NCBI GenBank assembly: GCA_038254545.1
Contig: JBBSGB010000035.1
Span: 1-37,979 of the forward strand
Origin: CAHJXF01 sp038254545
GTDB lineage: Bacteria; Pseudomonadota; Gammaproteobacteria; Burkholderiales; Burkholderiaceae_D
Reading direction: 5' to 3'
Length of the DNA stretch: 37,979 nt
Below the pieces are notes generated by a model. The model was not told where the DNA came from, ran no database searches, and worked only from the letters and a program-made list of their open reading frames with translations. The position numbers and the translations under genes are program-made. Below are positions 30,674 through 37,979 of the stretch, one piece after another (the stretch's first letter is position 1; the number at the start of each line of letters is the position of its first letter).

Positions 30674-31213
30674 TCAGTTCTTGAACGGAAACTTGAATGC
30701 GGACAACAGCGCCTTGGCCTCTTCATCGGTCTTGGCGGTGGTGGTGATGCTTACGTTGAGACCGCGCAAGGTATCGATCTTGTCGTACTCGATCTCAGGG
30801 AAAATAATCTGTTCCTTGACGCCGATGTTGTAGTTGCCGCGACCGTCGAACGCACGACCCGAGATGCCGCGAAAGTCGCGCACGCGCGGCAACGCCACGG
30901 TCACGAAGCGATCGAGGAACTCGTACATGCGCGCGCCGCGCAACGTGACCATGCAGCCGATCGGGTAGCCCTCGCGGATCTTGAAACCCGCGATCGGCTT
31001 CTTGGCCTTGGTGATGACCGGCTTCTGGCCTGCGATCTTGGTCATGTCACCCACCGCGTGCTCGATCACCTTCTTGTCGGCCACGGCCTCGCCCACACCC
31101 ATGTTCAGCGTGATCTTGGTGATGCGGGGAACCTGCATCACGGACTTGTAGCCGAACTTGGTCGTCAAGTCGCCGACGATCTTTTCCTTGTAGTGCTGCT
31201 GCAGACGCGTCAT
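30674..31213 (-). CDS. rplE: 50S ribosomal protein L5
   Basis: uL5, which binds 5S rRNA and contacts P-site tRNA. The 179 residues include RLQQHYKEKIVGDLTTKFGY, VPRITKITLNMGVGEAVADK, GQKPVITKAKKPIAGFKIRE and the C-terminal DTLRGLNVSITTTAKTDEEA. The length is normal. It follows rplX by 43 nt. I did not identify an S8-binding mimic. Confidence 0.99.
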   Translation of the reverse strand: MTRLQQHYKEKIVGDLTTKFGYKSVMQVPRITKITLNMGVGEAVADKKVIEHAVGDMTKIAGQKPVITKAKKPIAGFKIREGYPIGCMVTLRGARMYEFLDRFVTVALPRVRDFRGISGRAFDGRGNYNIGVKEQIIFPEIEYDKIDTLRGLNVSITTTAKTDEEAKALLSAFKFPFKN

Positions 31214-31256
31214 GTCTATTCCTTGGTCGCGAAGAATGTGGCTTCAGACTCGCCGA

Positions 31257-31595
31257 TCACGCCTTGAGGGCCGCGCCGCTCGAGCGGTACACGCGCACCT
31301 TCTTGCCACCCTGCACCGCGAAGCCGACGCGGTCGGCCTTGCCGCCCACGCCCTTCTTCGCACCTTCGCCGTTGTAGATCGCCACGTTCGAGAGATCGAT
31401 CGGCATCGTCTTGTCGACGACCCCACCGGTCAGACCCTTCATGGGATTGGGCTTCTGATGCTTCTTGACGACGTTGATGCCCTCGACCAGCAGATGGGTC
31501 GCATCCAGGCGCGACAGCACCGTGCCGCGCTTGCCCTTGTCCTTGCCGGTGATGACGATGACTTCGTCACCCTTCTTGATCTTGTTCATGGCCAT
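31257..31595 (-). CDS. rplX: 50S ribosomal protein L24
   Basis: uL24, an early assembly protein that starts folding of 23S rRNA domain I. The 112 residues carry the KOW motif near the N-terminus (KIKKGDEVIVITGKDKGKRG) followed by VEGINVVKKHQKPNPMKGLT. The rest is a basic C-terminal domain. It lies 6 nt after rplN. Confidence 0.98.
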   Translation of the reverse strand: MAMNKIKKGDEVIVITGKDKGKRGTVLSRLDATHLLVEGINVVKKHQKPNPMKGLTGGVVDKTMPIDLSNVAIYNGEGAKKGVGGKADRVGFAVQGGKKVRVYRSSGAALKA

Positions 31596-31601
31596 CTCTC
31601 T

Positions 31602-31970
31602 TCAGAGCACTTCGGGCGCGAGCGAAACGATCTTCATGAACTTTTCGGTGCGCAGTTCGCGCGTGACCGGTCCGAAAATGCGCGTGCCGATCGGCTCGAG
31701 CTTGTTGTTGAGCAGGACGGCCGCGTTGCCGTCGAACTTCACCAGCGAGCCATCGCTGCGGCGAACGCCCTTGGCGGTGCGAACCACCACGGCGTTGTAG
31801 ATCTCGCCTTTCTTGACGCGGCCGCGCGGGGCGGCGTCTTTCACGGTGACCTTGATGATGTCGCCGATGCTCGCGTAGCGACGCTTCGAGCCACCCAGCA
31901 CCTTGATGCACAACACTTCGCGCGCACCCGTGTTGTCGGCTATCTCGAGCCGCGATTCCGTCTGAATCAT
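31602..31970 (-). CDS. rplN: 50S ribosomal protein L14
   Basis: uL14, which forms an intersubunit bridge. The ATG at 31970 gives 122 residues starting MIQTESRLEIADNTGAREVL, exactly the family size. The frame is open upstream to 32015, but those 15 residues are not conserved. Other blocks are GDIIKVTVKDAAPRGRVKKG and NKLEPIGTRIFGPVTREL. It is preceded by a 247-nt spacer containing a strong promoter, so it can begin a separate spc-type transcript. Confidence 0.98.
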   Translation of the reverse strand: MIQTESRLEIADNTGAREVLCIKVLGGSKRRYASIGDIIKVTVKDAAPRGRVKKGEIYNAVVVRTAKGVRRSDGSLVKFDGNAAVLLNNKLEPIGTRIFGPVTRELRTEKFMKIVSLAPEVL

Positions 31971-32174
31971 GTTTGCCTTGTCCCAACTTGATCCGCTGCA
32001 CCGGGGCACCATCACCCTTGCACCTTGCGGTCAGTCTTGGTCCCGTCAGGGTTGAGTCGGCGGCGACGCTGAGCTGTCGCGCGCTTCGTGAAAACTGCTG
32101 GTACCGCTTGCTTCTATCGTCCGCTGCTGCCGTTCCGTTCACGCGTCAGGCGCGTAATCCGGGAAAAGCCGGCG

Positions 32175-32202
32175 AGTATAGCAGAGCGCGTCGAAAGATC
32201 AA
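32175..32202 (-). promoter_or_regulatory. Promoter in the rpsQ-rplN spacer (spc-type operon)
   Basis: Minus strand: TTGATC (32197-32202), 16-nt spacer, TATACT (32175-32180), then CGCCGGCTTTTCCCGGAT. The -10 region and the downstream box are nearly the same as those of the promoter before rplC. A transcript would have a leader of about 195 nt before rplN. The rest of the 247-nt gap (31971-32217) has no gene and only weak short stems. Confidence 0.7.
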
Positions 32203-32217
32203 CGTGCCCGATGAAAG

Positions 32218-32544
32218 TCAGATGACCCGTGCGGCTTCCACGAGACGGGTGACCGTCCACGCCTTGGTCCGCGAGATCGGACGCGTTTCCGCGATCTCGA
32301 CCATGTCGCCTTCGTTGTACTGGTTGGTCTCGTCGTGCGCGTGATACTTGCGCGAGCGGACCATGAACTTGCCGTAGAGCGGATGCTTGACGCGACGCTC
32401 GACGAGCACCGTCACGGTCTTGTTCATCTTGTTGCTCACGACCTTGCCGACCAGCGCGCGCTGCAGGCTCGTGCTCTTCGCAACTGCGTTCGCGTCGTCG
32501 CCGGCGCCAATATTCGATTCGACAACGGCTGATTGTTGGTTCAT
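32218..32544 (-). CDS. rpsQ: 30S ribosomal protein S17 with N-terminal extension
   Basis: Early-binding protein uS17 with an OB fold. The core starts near residue 28 (LQRALVGKVVSNKMNKTVTV) and includes VERRVKHPLYGKFMVRSRKY, GDMVEIAETRPISRTKAWTV and a short end. At 108 residues it is about 20 longer than usual because of a polar N-terminus (QQSAVVESNIGAGDDANAVA). The start overlaps the rpmC stop by 4 nt (ATGA), which supports the long form. Confidence 0.96.
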   Translation of the reverse strand: MNQQSAVVESNIGAGDDANAVAKSTSLQRALVGKVVSNKMNKTVTVLVERRVKHPLYGKFMVRSRKYHAHDETNQYNEGDMVEIAETRPISRTKAWTVTRLVEAARVI

Positions 32545-32774
32545 TGCTGTCCCGCCTTCTTCGCCGTCGCCCTGGCCGTAGCTGCCGGCGACGCCTGCTG
32601 GGTCATCACTGTGCGCACGCGAGCGATGTCGCGACGCACCTTCTTCAATTGGCTGGTGTTGGACAACTGCTGGGTCGCAATCTGCATGCGCAGACCGAAC
32701 TGGGCCTTCAGCAACTCGGTCAGTTCCTTGCCCAGCGCATCGCCATCCTTGCTGCGCAGTTCAGTGGCTTTCAT
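32541..32774 (-). CDS. rpmC: 50S ribosomal protein L29 with C-terminal extension
   Basis: uL29, at the polypeptide exit. The core (residues 1-62, with ELTELLKAQFGLRMQIATQQ and LKKVRRDIARVRTVM) is typical. A C-terminal tail of about 15 residues (SPAATARATAKKAGQQ) takes it to 77, against the usual 63-65. It overlaps rpsQ by 4 nt and lies 24 nt after rplP. Confidence 0.96.
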   Translation of the reverse strand: MKATELRSKDGDALGKELTELLKAQFGLRMQIATQQLSNTSQLKKVRRDIARVRTVMTQQASPAATARATAKKAGQQ

Positions 32775-32798
32775 TTCAACGTCCTCTTTCTTTCAGCG

Positions 32799-33215
32799 TC
32801 ACGTGCCGACTTGGCGAATGACGAAGGTGGTCGAGATCGGCAGCTTGGCTGCGGCCAGGCGGAACGCCTCGCGCGCCAGCGTCTCGTCGACACCGTCCAT
32901 TTCGTAGAGCACCTTGCCGGGCTGGATCTCGGCCACGTAATACTCCACGCTTCCCTTGCCGTTTCCCATCCGCACTTCGGCGGGCTTCTGGGAGATAGGC
33001 TTGTCTGGAAAAATGCGGATCCAGATGCGTCCGCCGCGCTTGATGTGGCGGGTCATCGCGCGGCGAGCGGCTTCGATCTGGCGGGCCGTGAGGCGCCCGC
33101 GACCGACGGCCTTGAGGCCGAACTCGCCGAACGACACCGAGGCGCCGCGTGTCGCCTTGCCCTTGTTGCGGCCTTTCTGTTCCTTGCGGTATTTTCTGCG
33201 TGCTGGTTGCAGCAT
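32799..33215 (-). CDS. rplP: 50S ribosomal protein L16
   Basis: uL16, which helps organise the A site and tRNA positioning. The 138 residues contain MLQPARRKYRKEQKGRNKGK at the start, the ARQIEAARRAMTRHIKRGGR block, WIRIFPDKPISQKPAEVRMG and VEYYVAEIQPGKVLYEMDGV. The length is normal. Its start is 2 nt after the rpsC stop. Confidence 0.99.
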   Translation of the reverse strand: MLQPARRKYRKEQKGRNKGKATRGASVSFGEFGLKAVGRGRLTARQIEAARRAMTRHIKRGGRIWIRIFPDKPISQKPAEVRMGNGKGSVEYYVAEIQPGKVLYEMDGVDETLAREAFRLAAAKLPISTTFVIRQVGT

Positions 33216-33217
33216 GA

Positions 33218-34117
<900 letters not shown>

Positions 34118-34125
34118 CGTCTTCC

Positions 34126-34491
34126 TCAGTGTCCTTTACGTACGGCAGGCCGCGCCGTCTCTTGGTCCGCGACGGTGATCGCGATGTGACAGGTCTGCTT
34201 TTCGATCTGGTTGCCGCGGCCCTTGGCGCGGGCCGAAGAACGCTTCAGCGAAGTGCCCTTGTCGACGGTGATCAGCGACACCCGCAACTCGTCGATGTCC
34301 GCGCCGTCGTTGTGCTCGGCGTTGGCGATGGCCGACTCGAGCACCTTCTTGATGATCGTGGCCGCTTTCTTCGGGCTGAACGCGAGTACGTTCAGTGCCT
34401 GGTCGACCGGCTTGCCGCGGATCAGGTCCGCGACCAGACGGGTCTTCTGGGCCGAGATGCGCACGCCGCGCAATAACGCTCTGGTTTCCAT
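34126..34491 (-). CDS. rplV: 50S ribosomal protein L22
   Basis: uL22, whose loop reaches into the exit tunnel and is a known macrolide-contact region. The 121 residues include RGVRISAQKTRLVADLIRGK, VLAFSPKKAATIIKKVLESA and the tunnel-loop block SLKRSSARAKGRGNQIEKQT. About ten extra C-terminal residues (ETARPAVRKGH) go beyond the usual end at about 110. It lies 12 nt after rpsS. Confidence 0.98.
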   Translation of the reverse strand: METRALLRGVRISAQKTRLVADLIRGKPVDQALNVLAFSPKKAATIIKKVLESAIANAEHNDGADIDELRVSLITVDKGTSLKRSSARAKGRGNQIEKQTCHIAITVADQETARPAVRKGH

Positions 34492-34503
34492 TTCGGCTGT
34501 TCC

Positions 34504-34782
34504 TTATTTCTTGACGGCCTTGCGATCCGCCGCGTGACCCTTGAAGGTCCGCGTCAATGCGAATTCGCCGAGCTTGTGGCCGACCATGTTTTCCGAGATG
34601 TAGACCGGTACGTGCTGACGGCCGTTGTGCACGGCGATCGTGAGGCCGACGAAATCGGGCATCACGGTCGAGCGACGCGACCAGGTCTTGATCGGACGCT
34701 TGTCGCCCGATGCCTTGACCGCGTCGACCTTGTGCACCAGATGCGCATCGACGAACGGGCCTTTCTTTGCTGAGCGAGTCAT
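34504..34782 (-). CDS. rpsS: 30S ribosomal protein S19
   Basis: Head protein uS19, partner of S13. The 92 residues include TRSAKKGPFVDAHLVHKVDA, KTWSRRSTVMPDFVGLTIAV, HNGRQHVPVYISENMVGHKL and GEFALTRTFKGHAADRKA. The length is normal. It lies 22 nt after rplB. Confidence 0.99.
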   Translation of the reverse strand: MTRSAKKGPFVDAHLVHKVDAVKASGDKRPIKTWSRRSTVMPDFVGLTIAVHNGRQHVPVYISENMVGHKLGEFALTRTFKGHAADRKAVKK

Positions 34783-34804
34783 TTTTTATCCTTACTTCTG
34801 CGCA

Positions 34805-35635
34805 TCACTTCTGATACCGACGCTGCACGATCATGCCGGTCGTGCGCTTGTTGCGACGCGTACGGAAACCCTTGGTCTTGGTACCCCACGGGCTGACCGG
34901 ATCGCGACCTGCCGCGGTCTTGCCTTCGCCGCCACCGTGCGGGTGATCGACCGGGTTCATCGCAACGCCACGCACGGTCGGACGCACACCGCGCCAACGC
35001 ACCGCACCGGCCTTGCCGATCTGGCGCAGGCTGTGTTCTTCGTTGCCGACTTCACCGATGGTGGCGCGGCACTCGATGTGCACCTTGCGGATTTCACCCG
35101 AGCGCAGACGCACCTGCGCGTAAGTGCCTTCACGCGCCAGCAGCATCACCGAGGCTCCGGCCGAACGCGCCATCTGCGCGCCCTTGCCGGGCAGCATTTC
35201 GATGCAATGGATCGTGGTGCCCACCGGAATGTTGCGGATCGGCAGCGTATTGCCCGCCCGGATCGGCGCTTCCGAGCCCGACATCAACTGCGTACCCACC
35301 GAAACGCCCTTGGGCGCGATGATGTAGCGACGCTCGCCGTCCGTGTACAACAGCAACGCGATGTTGGCCGACCGGTTGGGGTCGTACTCGAGACGCTCGA
35401 CCTTGGCCGCGATGCCGTCCTTGTCGTTGCGCTTGAAATCGATGATGCGGTACTGCTGCTTGTGACCGCCGCCCAGGTGACGCGTGGTGATTACGCCCCG
35501 GTTGTTGCGACCGGCCGACTTCGACTGGCTCTCGGTGAGGCTGTCGAGCGGCCGACCCTTATACAGGTCGGCATGGACGACCTTGACCATGCCACGACGG
35601 CCTGGCGATGTCGGTTTGACTTTGACGAGTGCCAT
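34805..35635 (-). CDS. rplB: 50S ribosomal protein L2
   Basis: uL2, near the peptidyl-transferase centre and needed for subunit association. The 276 residues include the KPTSPGRRGMVKVV start, YDPNRSANIALLLYTDGERR and the signature VRGVAMNPVDHPHGGGEGKT with its conserved His. The C-terminal GFRTRRNKRTTGMIVQRR end is normal. It lies 2 nt after rplW. Confidence 0.99.
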   Translation of the reverse strand: MALVKVKPTSPGRRGMVKVVHADLYKGRPLDSLTESQSKSAGRNNRGVITTRHLGGGHKQQYRIIDFKRNDKDGIAAKVERLEYDPNRSANIALLLYTDGERRYIIAPKGVSVGTQLMSGSEAPIRAGNTLPIRNIPVGTTIHCIEMLPGKGAQMARSAGASVMLLAREGTYAQVRLRSGEIRKVHIECRATIGEVGNEEHSLRQIGKAGAVRWRGVRPTVRGVAMNPVDHPHGGGEGKTAAGRDPVSPWGTKTKGFRTRRNKRTTGMIVQRRYQK

Positions 35636-35637
35636 GA

Positions 35638-35967
35638 TTACTTGGCCTCCGCGGAGAAGTTGATTTCCTGGCCCGGCGCGAGGCTGACGAAGGCTTTCTT
35701 CACATCGCTGCGACGACCCATGACCTTGCCCGAGCGCTTCTTCTTGCCCTTCTGGACCAGCATCTGCACGGACTCGACCTGGACCTTGAAGATCATCTCG
35801 ACGGCGGCCTTGACCTCGGGCTTGGTCGCGTTCGGCACCACGCGGAACAGCACCTGTTCGCGCTTGTCGGCGATGAAGGTGGCCTTCTCGGAAACGATCG
35901 GGGCCAGCAGCACCTGATAGAGGCGGTCGACCTGATGGACGCCGCGGGGTGTGGTGAAGGTTGTCAT
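35638..35967 (-). CDS. rplW: 50S ribosomal protein L23
   Basis: uL23, at the tunnel exit and the docking site for trigger factor and the signal recognition particle. The 109 residues contain LYQVLLAPIVSEKATFIADK, VVPNATKPEVKAAVEMIFKV and the basic loop KGKKKRSGKVMGRRSDVKKA. Its start overlaps the rplD stop by 4 nt. Length is slightly above the usual 100 because of an N-terminal stretch. Confidence 0.98.
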   Translation of the reverse strand: MTTFTTPRGVHQVDRLYQVLLAPIVSEKATFIADKREQVLFRVVPNATKPEVKAAVEMIFKVQVESVQMLVQKGKKKRSGKVMGRRSDVKKAFVSLAPGQEINFSAEAK

Positions 35968-36587
35968 CCGAGCATCTCCTCGATCTTCGCGATCGCGGAC
36001 CGCGTGAGGATCACGTTCTTGTATTGGACCAGCGACACCGGATCGGCATAGCGCGGCTCGACGATCAGAATGCCTTGCAGGTTGCGCGAGGCGAGCGTCA
36101 TGTTCTCGTCCACCGCATCGGTGATCACGAGCGTGGACGTCGCGATGCCGTAGCCCTTGAGCTTGTCGGCGAGCAGCTTGGTCTTGGGCGCATCGACCGA
36201 AAAATTCTCGACCACCGACAGGCGGCCTTCGCGGGCGAGCTGCGAGAGGATGGAGCAGATGCCTGCGCGATACATCTTCTTGTTGATCTTGTGCGTGAAG
36301 TTTTCGTCAGGCAGGTTCGGAAAAATCCGACCGCCGCCACGCCACAGCGGCGAGGAGGCCATTCCGGCGCGCGCGCGGCCGGTGCCCTTCTGGCGCCATG
36401 GCTTCTTGGTGCTCTTGGCGATATCGCTGCGGCCCTTCTGCGCGCGATTGCCGCTGCGTGCGTTGGCTTGGTATGCGGTGACGAGCTGATGGATCAGCGC
36501 TTCGTTGTAGTCGCGGCCGAACACCGTATCGGGCGCCGTGACGTTGGAGGTCGATGCACCCTTGTCGTCGAGGAGCTTGAGTTCCAT
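35964..36587 (-). CDS. rplD: 50S ribosomal protein L4
   Basis: uL4, which lines the exit tunnel; in E. coli it represses its own S10 operon by attenuation and by blocking translation. The 207 residues include HQLVTAYQANARSGNRAQKG, the tunnel-loop block KPWRQKGTGRARAGMASSPL, and a typical Rossmann-like C-terminal domain. It lies 3 nt after rplC and overlaps rplW. Confidence 0.99.
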   Translation of the reverse strand: MELKLLDDKGASTSNVTAPDTVFGRDYNEALIHQLVTAYQANARSGNRAQKGRSDIAKSTKKPWRQKGTGRARAGMASSPLWRGGGRIFPNLPDENFTHKINKKMYRAGICSILSQLAREGRLSVVENFSVDAPKTKLLADKLKGYGIATSTLVITDAVDENMTLASRNLQGILIVEPRYADPVSLVQYKNVILTRSAIAKIEEMLG

Positions 36588-36590
36588 CGC

Positions 36591-37271
36591 CTAGCCCCCC
36601 TTCGCTTGTGACTTGAGCGGCGCCTTGACGGCAGGCTTGACGATGATGTTGCCGTTCTTCGAGCCCGGTACCGCGCCCTTGACGAGCAACAGGCCACGCT
36701 CTACGTCGACGCGCGCGATCTCCAGATTCTGCGCGGTACGCGTGACGTCGCCCAGGTGACCGGTCATGCGCTTACCGGGGAACACGCGACCCGGATCCTG
36801 CGCCATGCCGATCGAGCCAGGCACGTTGTGCGAACGCGAGTTGCCGTGCGACGCACGACCCGAACGAAAGTGGTGACGCTTGATGACGCCGGCGTAGCCC
36901 TTGCCGATCGTCGTGCCCTGCACGTCGACCTTCTGGCCCACGGTGAAGAGCGCATCGACGGCGACCACCGAACCCGGCTTGAGGTCGCCCAGGTTTGCAG
37001 CATCGATGAGGAATTCCCGCAGGATCGAGCCGGCTTCGACGCCAGCCTTGGCAAGGTGTCCCGCGGCGGCCTTGTTGACGCGCGTGGCGCGTCGCGTACC
37101 GTAGGTGACCTGGACCGCGGAATATCCGTCGGCTTCGTCGGTCTTAATCTGCGTGACGCGATTGTTCGACACGTCGAGCACGGTGACGGGAATGGCATCG
37201 CCGTCATCCGTGAAGATGCGCGTCATGCCCACCTTCCGACCCACTAGACCAAAGCTAGGGCCAAGATTCAT
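36591..37271 (-). CDS. rplC: 50S ribosomal protein L3
   Basis: uL3, whose long loop reaches the peptidyl-transferase centre. The 226 residues include GLVGRKVGMTRIFTDDGDAI near the start and the conserved SIGMAQDPGRVFPGKRMTGH block with the Gln methylated by PrmB in E. coli. A GGAG ribosome binding site lies 6 nt before the ATG. It is separated from rpsJ by a 194-nt gap with a strong promoter and two hairpins, so it can start its own transcript. Confidence 0.99.
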   Translation of the reverse strand: MNLGPSFGLVGRKVGMTRIFTDDGDAIPVTVLDVSNNRVTQIKTDEADGYSAVQVTYGTRRATRVNKAAAGHLAKAGVEAGSILREFLIDAANLGDLKPGSVVAVDALFTVGQKVDVQGTTIGKGYAGVIKRHHFRSGRASHGNSRSHNVPGSIGMAQDPGRVFPGKRMTGHLGDVTRTAQNLEIARVDVERGLLLVKGAVPGSKNGNIIVKPAVKAPLKSQAKGG

Positions 37272-37284
37272 GTTCTGCTCCGTT

Positions 37285-37336
37285 CCCGGCTACGATTGGC
37301 CGGGGCTGTAAGGCGCGGGTCGCGAACGACCTGCGC
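37285..37336 (-). promoter_or_regulatory. Two-hairpin leader upstream of rplC
   Basis: In transcript order: hairpin 1 (37313-37336) has GGTCG / CGACC with a TTCG tetraloop, extended by an A-C mismatch and a GCGC / GCGC stem. Hairpin 2 (37285-37304) has CCCGGC / GCCGGG with an 8-nt loop and ends 3 nt before the GGAG of rplC. The position, after a promoter and before the first S10-type genes, resembles the role of the E. coli S10 leader, but no sequence match to it was seen and no T run follows. Confidence 0.5.
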
Positions 37337-37412
37337 GAAAAATCAAATGATCCGGAAGCCGTTTCAAGCGCGGCGCAAGAGCGCAGCAAACGAAAATCCG
37401 GAAAAGCCTGCG

Positions 37413-37442
37413 AGTATACCTGCTTCGGCGCGATTCTTTCAA
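37413..37442 (-). promoter_or_regulatory. Promoter between rpsJ and rplC
   Basis: Minus strand: TTGAAA (37437-37442), 18-nt spacer, TATACT (37413-37418), then CGCAGGCTTTTCCGGAT. Both boxes match the sigma70 consensus at five of six positions. The -10 and downstream bases are nearly the same as before rplN. The leader to rplC would be about 135 nt. The rest of the 194-nt gap holds the two hairpins and no gene. Confidence 0.75.
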
Positions 37443-37465
37443 GTCGAACCGCGCGGCTCCTGCAT

Positions 37466-37777
37466 TTATTGCAGCTTGATTTCCACATCGACCCCAGCCG
37501 GCAGGTCGAGCTTCATCAATGCATCGACGGTCTTGTCGGTCGGATCGACGATGTCCATCAGGCGCTGGTGCGTGCGGATCTCGAACTGGTCCCGCGACGT
37601 CTTGTTGACGTGCGGCGAACGCAGCACGTCGAAACGCTGGATGCGCGTGGGCAACGGGATCGGGCCCTTGACTACGGCGCCGGTGCGCTTTGCGGTATCG
37701 ACGATCTCGAGCGCCGACTGATCGATCAGGCGATAGTCGAAGGCCTTCAGGCGGATGCGGATTTTCTGGCTTTGCAT
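37466..37777 (-). CDS. rpsJ: 30S ribosomal protein S10 (NusE)
   Basis: uS10, a head protein that also acts with NusB and NusG in transcription antitermination. The 103 residues contain KIRIRLKAFDYRLIDQSALE, RTGAVVKGPIPLPTRIQRFD and the C-terminal KLDLPAGVDVEIKLQ. Length is exactly that of E. coli S10. It lies 61 nt after tuf and may share its transcript; a promoter for the following genes lies downstream of it. Confidence 0.99.
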   Translation of the reverse strand: MQSQKIRIRLKAFDYRLIDQSALEIVDTAKRTGAVVKGPIPLPTRIQRFDVLRSPHVNKTSRDQFEIRTHQRLMDIVDPTDKTVDALMKLDLPAGVDVEIKLQ

Positions 37778-37838
37778 GATGCTTCCTTAAAGAACGATGA
37801 CGAAGAGGCGGTCGCCGCTTCGTCGAAGTGAAAAATCT

Positions 37839-37979
37839 TCACGCGATGATTTTCGCAACCACCCCCGCGCCGACGGTTCTGCCGCCTTCGCGAATCGCGA
37901 AGCGAAGGCCTTCTTCCATCGCGATCGGGTTGATCAGCTTGACCGTGATCGTCACGTTGTCGCCCGGCATCACCATTTC
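37839..37979 (-). CDS. tuf: Elongation factor Tu, C-terminal fragment at the window edge
   Basis: The last 46 codons of EF-Tu, which delivers aminoacyl-tRNA to the ribosome. The visible end reads EMVMPGDNVTITVKLINPIA, then MEEGLRFAIREGGRTVGAGV and VAKIIA, the characteristic C-terminus of domain III. The start is beyond the right edge, so nothing can be said about its promoter. It is directly upstream of rpsJ, the standard end of the str operon. Confidence 0.97.
   Translation of the reverse strand, partial: EMVMPGDNVTITVKLINPIAMEEGLRFAIREGGRTVGAGVVAKIIA

Noticed and set aside
34625..35917. Plus-strand open frame of 430 codons opposite rpsS, rplB and rplW
   Set aside because: Spans three definite ribosomal protein genes on the other strand; composition is that of an antisense frame.

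Overview
The window looks like a contiguous piece of a betaproteobacterial chromosome, most likely Burkholderiales. The DNA is GC-rich throughout. The gene order and protein sequences (cytochrome oxidase cluster with SURF1 and a SCO-like protein, grxC-secB-gpsA, gpmA-envC-ctpA-moeB, and the tuf/S10/spc/alpha ribosomal cluster) match that group. I cannot name a genus. Nearly every base is in conserved core genes. I saw no tRNA, rRNA, CRISPR array, insertion sequence, prophage or integrase.

Layout, left to right. (1) Positions 1-8250, mostly minus strand, hold an aa3/caa3-type cytochrome c oxidase locus. Reading in the direction of transcription: DUF2244 protein, coxB with a fused cytochrome c domain, coxA, a small membrane protein, ctaG, DUF2970 protein, coxC, SURF1, a SCO-like thioredoxin-fold protein, and ctaA (cut by the window edge). 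A plus-strand DUF2909 gene sits between coxC and SURF1. (2) Positions 8459-10789 hold a BioC-like methyltransferase and, divergent from it, comF and trmL. (3) Positions 10786-13878, minus strand, form a rhodanese-grxC-secB-SH3 protein-gpsA run that meets trmL tail to tail. (4) Positions 14234-19065, plus strand, hold gpmA, an EnvC-like amidase activator, the S41 peptidase ctpA with a clear terminator, and a MoeB/ThiF-type adenylyltransferase. (5) Positions 19047-22278, minus strand, hold dsbD, cutA and the remains of a NodI/NodJ-type ABC exporter. Its ATPase and permease have been joined out of frame by an apparent internal deletion. (6) From 22349 to the right end, minus strand, lies the ribosomal cluster tuf(partial)-rpsJ-rplC-D-W-B-rpsS-rplV-rpsC-rplP-rpmC-rpsQ-rplN-X-E-rpsN-H-rplF-R-rpsE-rpmD-rplO-secY-infA-rpmJ-rpsM-K-D-rpoA-rplQ.

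How the genes work together: the first block builds and matures a copper/heme oxidase, with subunits I-III, copper insertion by CtaG and the SCO-like protein, heme A by CtaA, and assembly by SURF1. The middle blocks cover envelope and thiol homeostasis (DsbD, glutaredoxin, rhodanese, SecB, EnvC, CtpA), central metabolism (GpmA, GpsA) and tRNA modification. The right-hand block makes the ribosome, the Sec channel, IF-1 and the RNA polymerase alpha subunit.

I found no clear new multi-gene system. The most informative unexplained signals are regulatory or structural. Two related hairpin elements with compensatory base changes follow the stop codons of rpsK and rpsD. A nearly identical promoter plus downstream box precedes both rplC and rplN. 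A two-hairpin leader lies between rpsJ and rplC. The ABC exporter is broken. Several ribosomal proteins carry long low-complexity tails.
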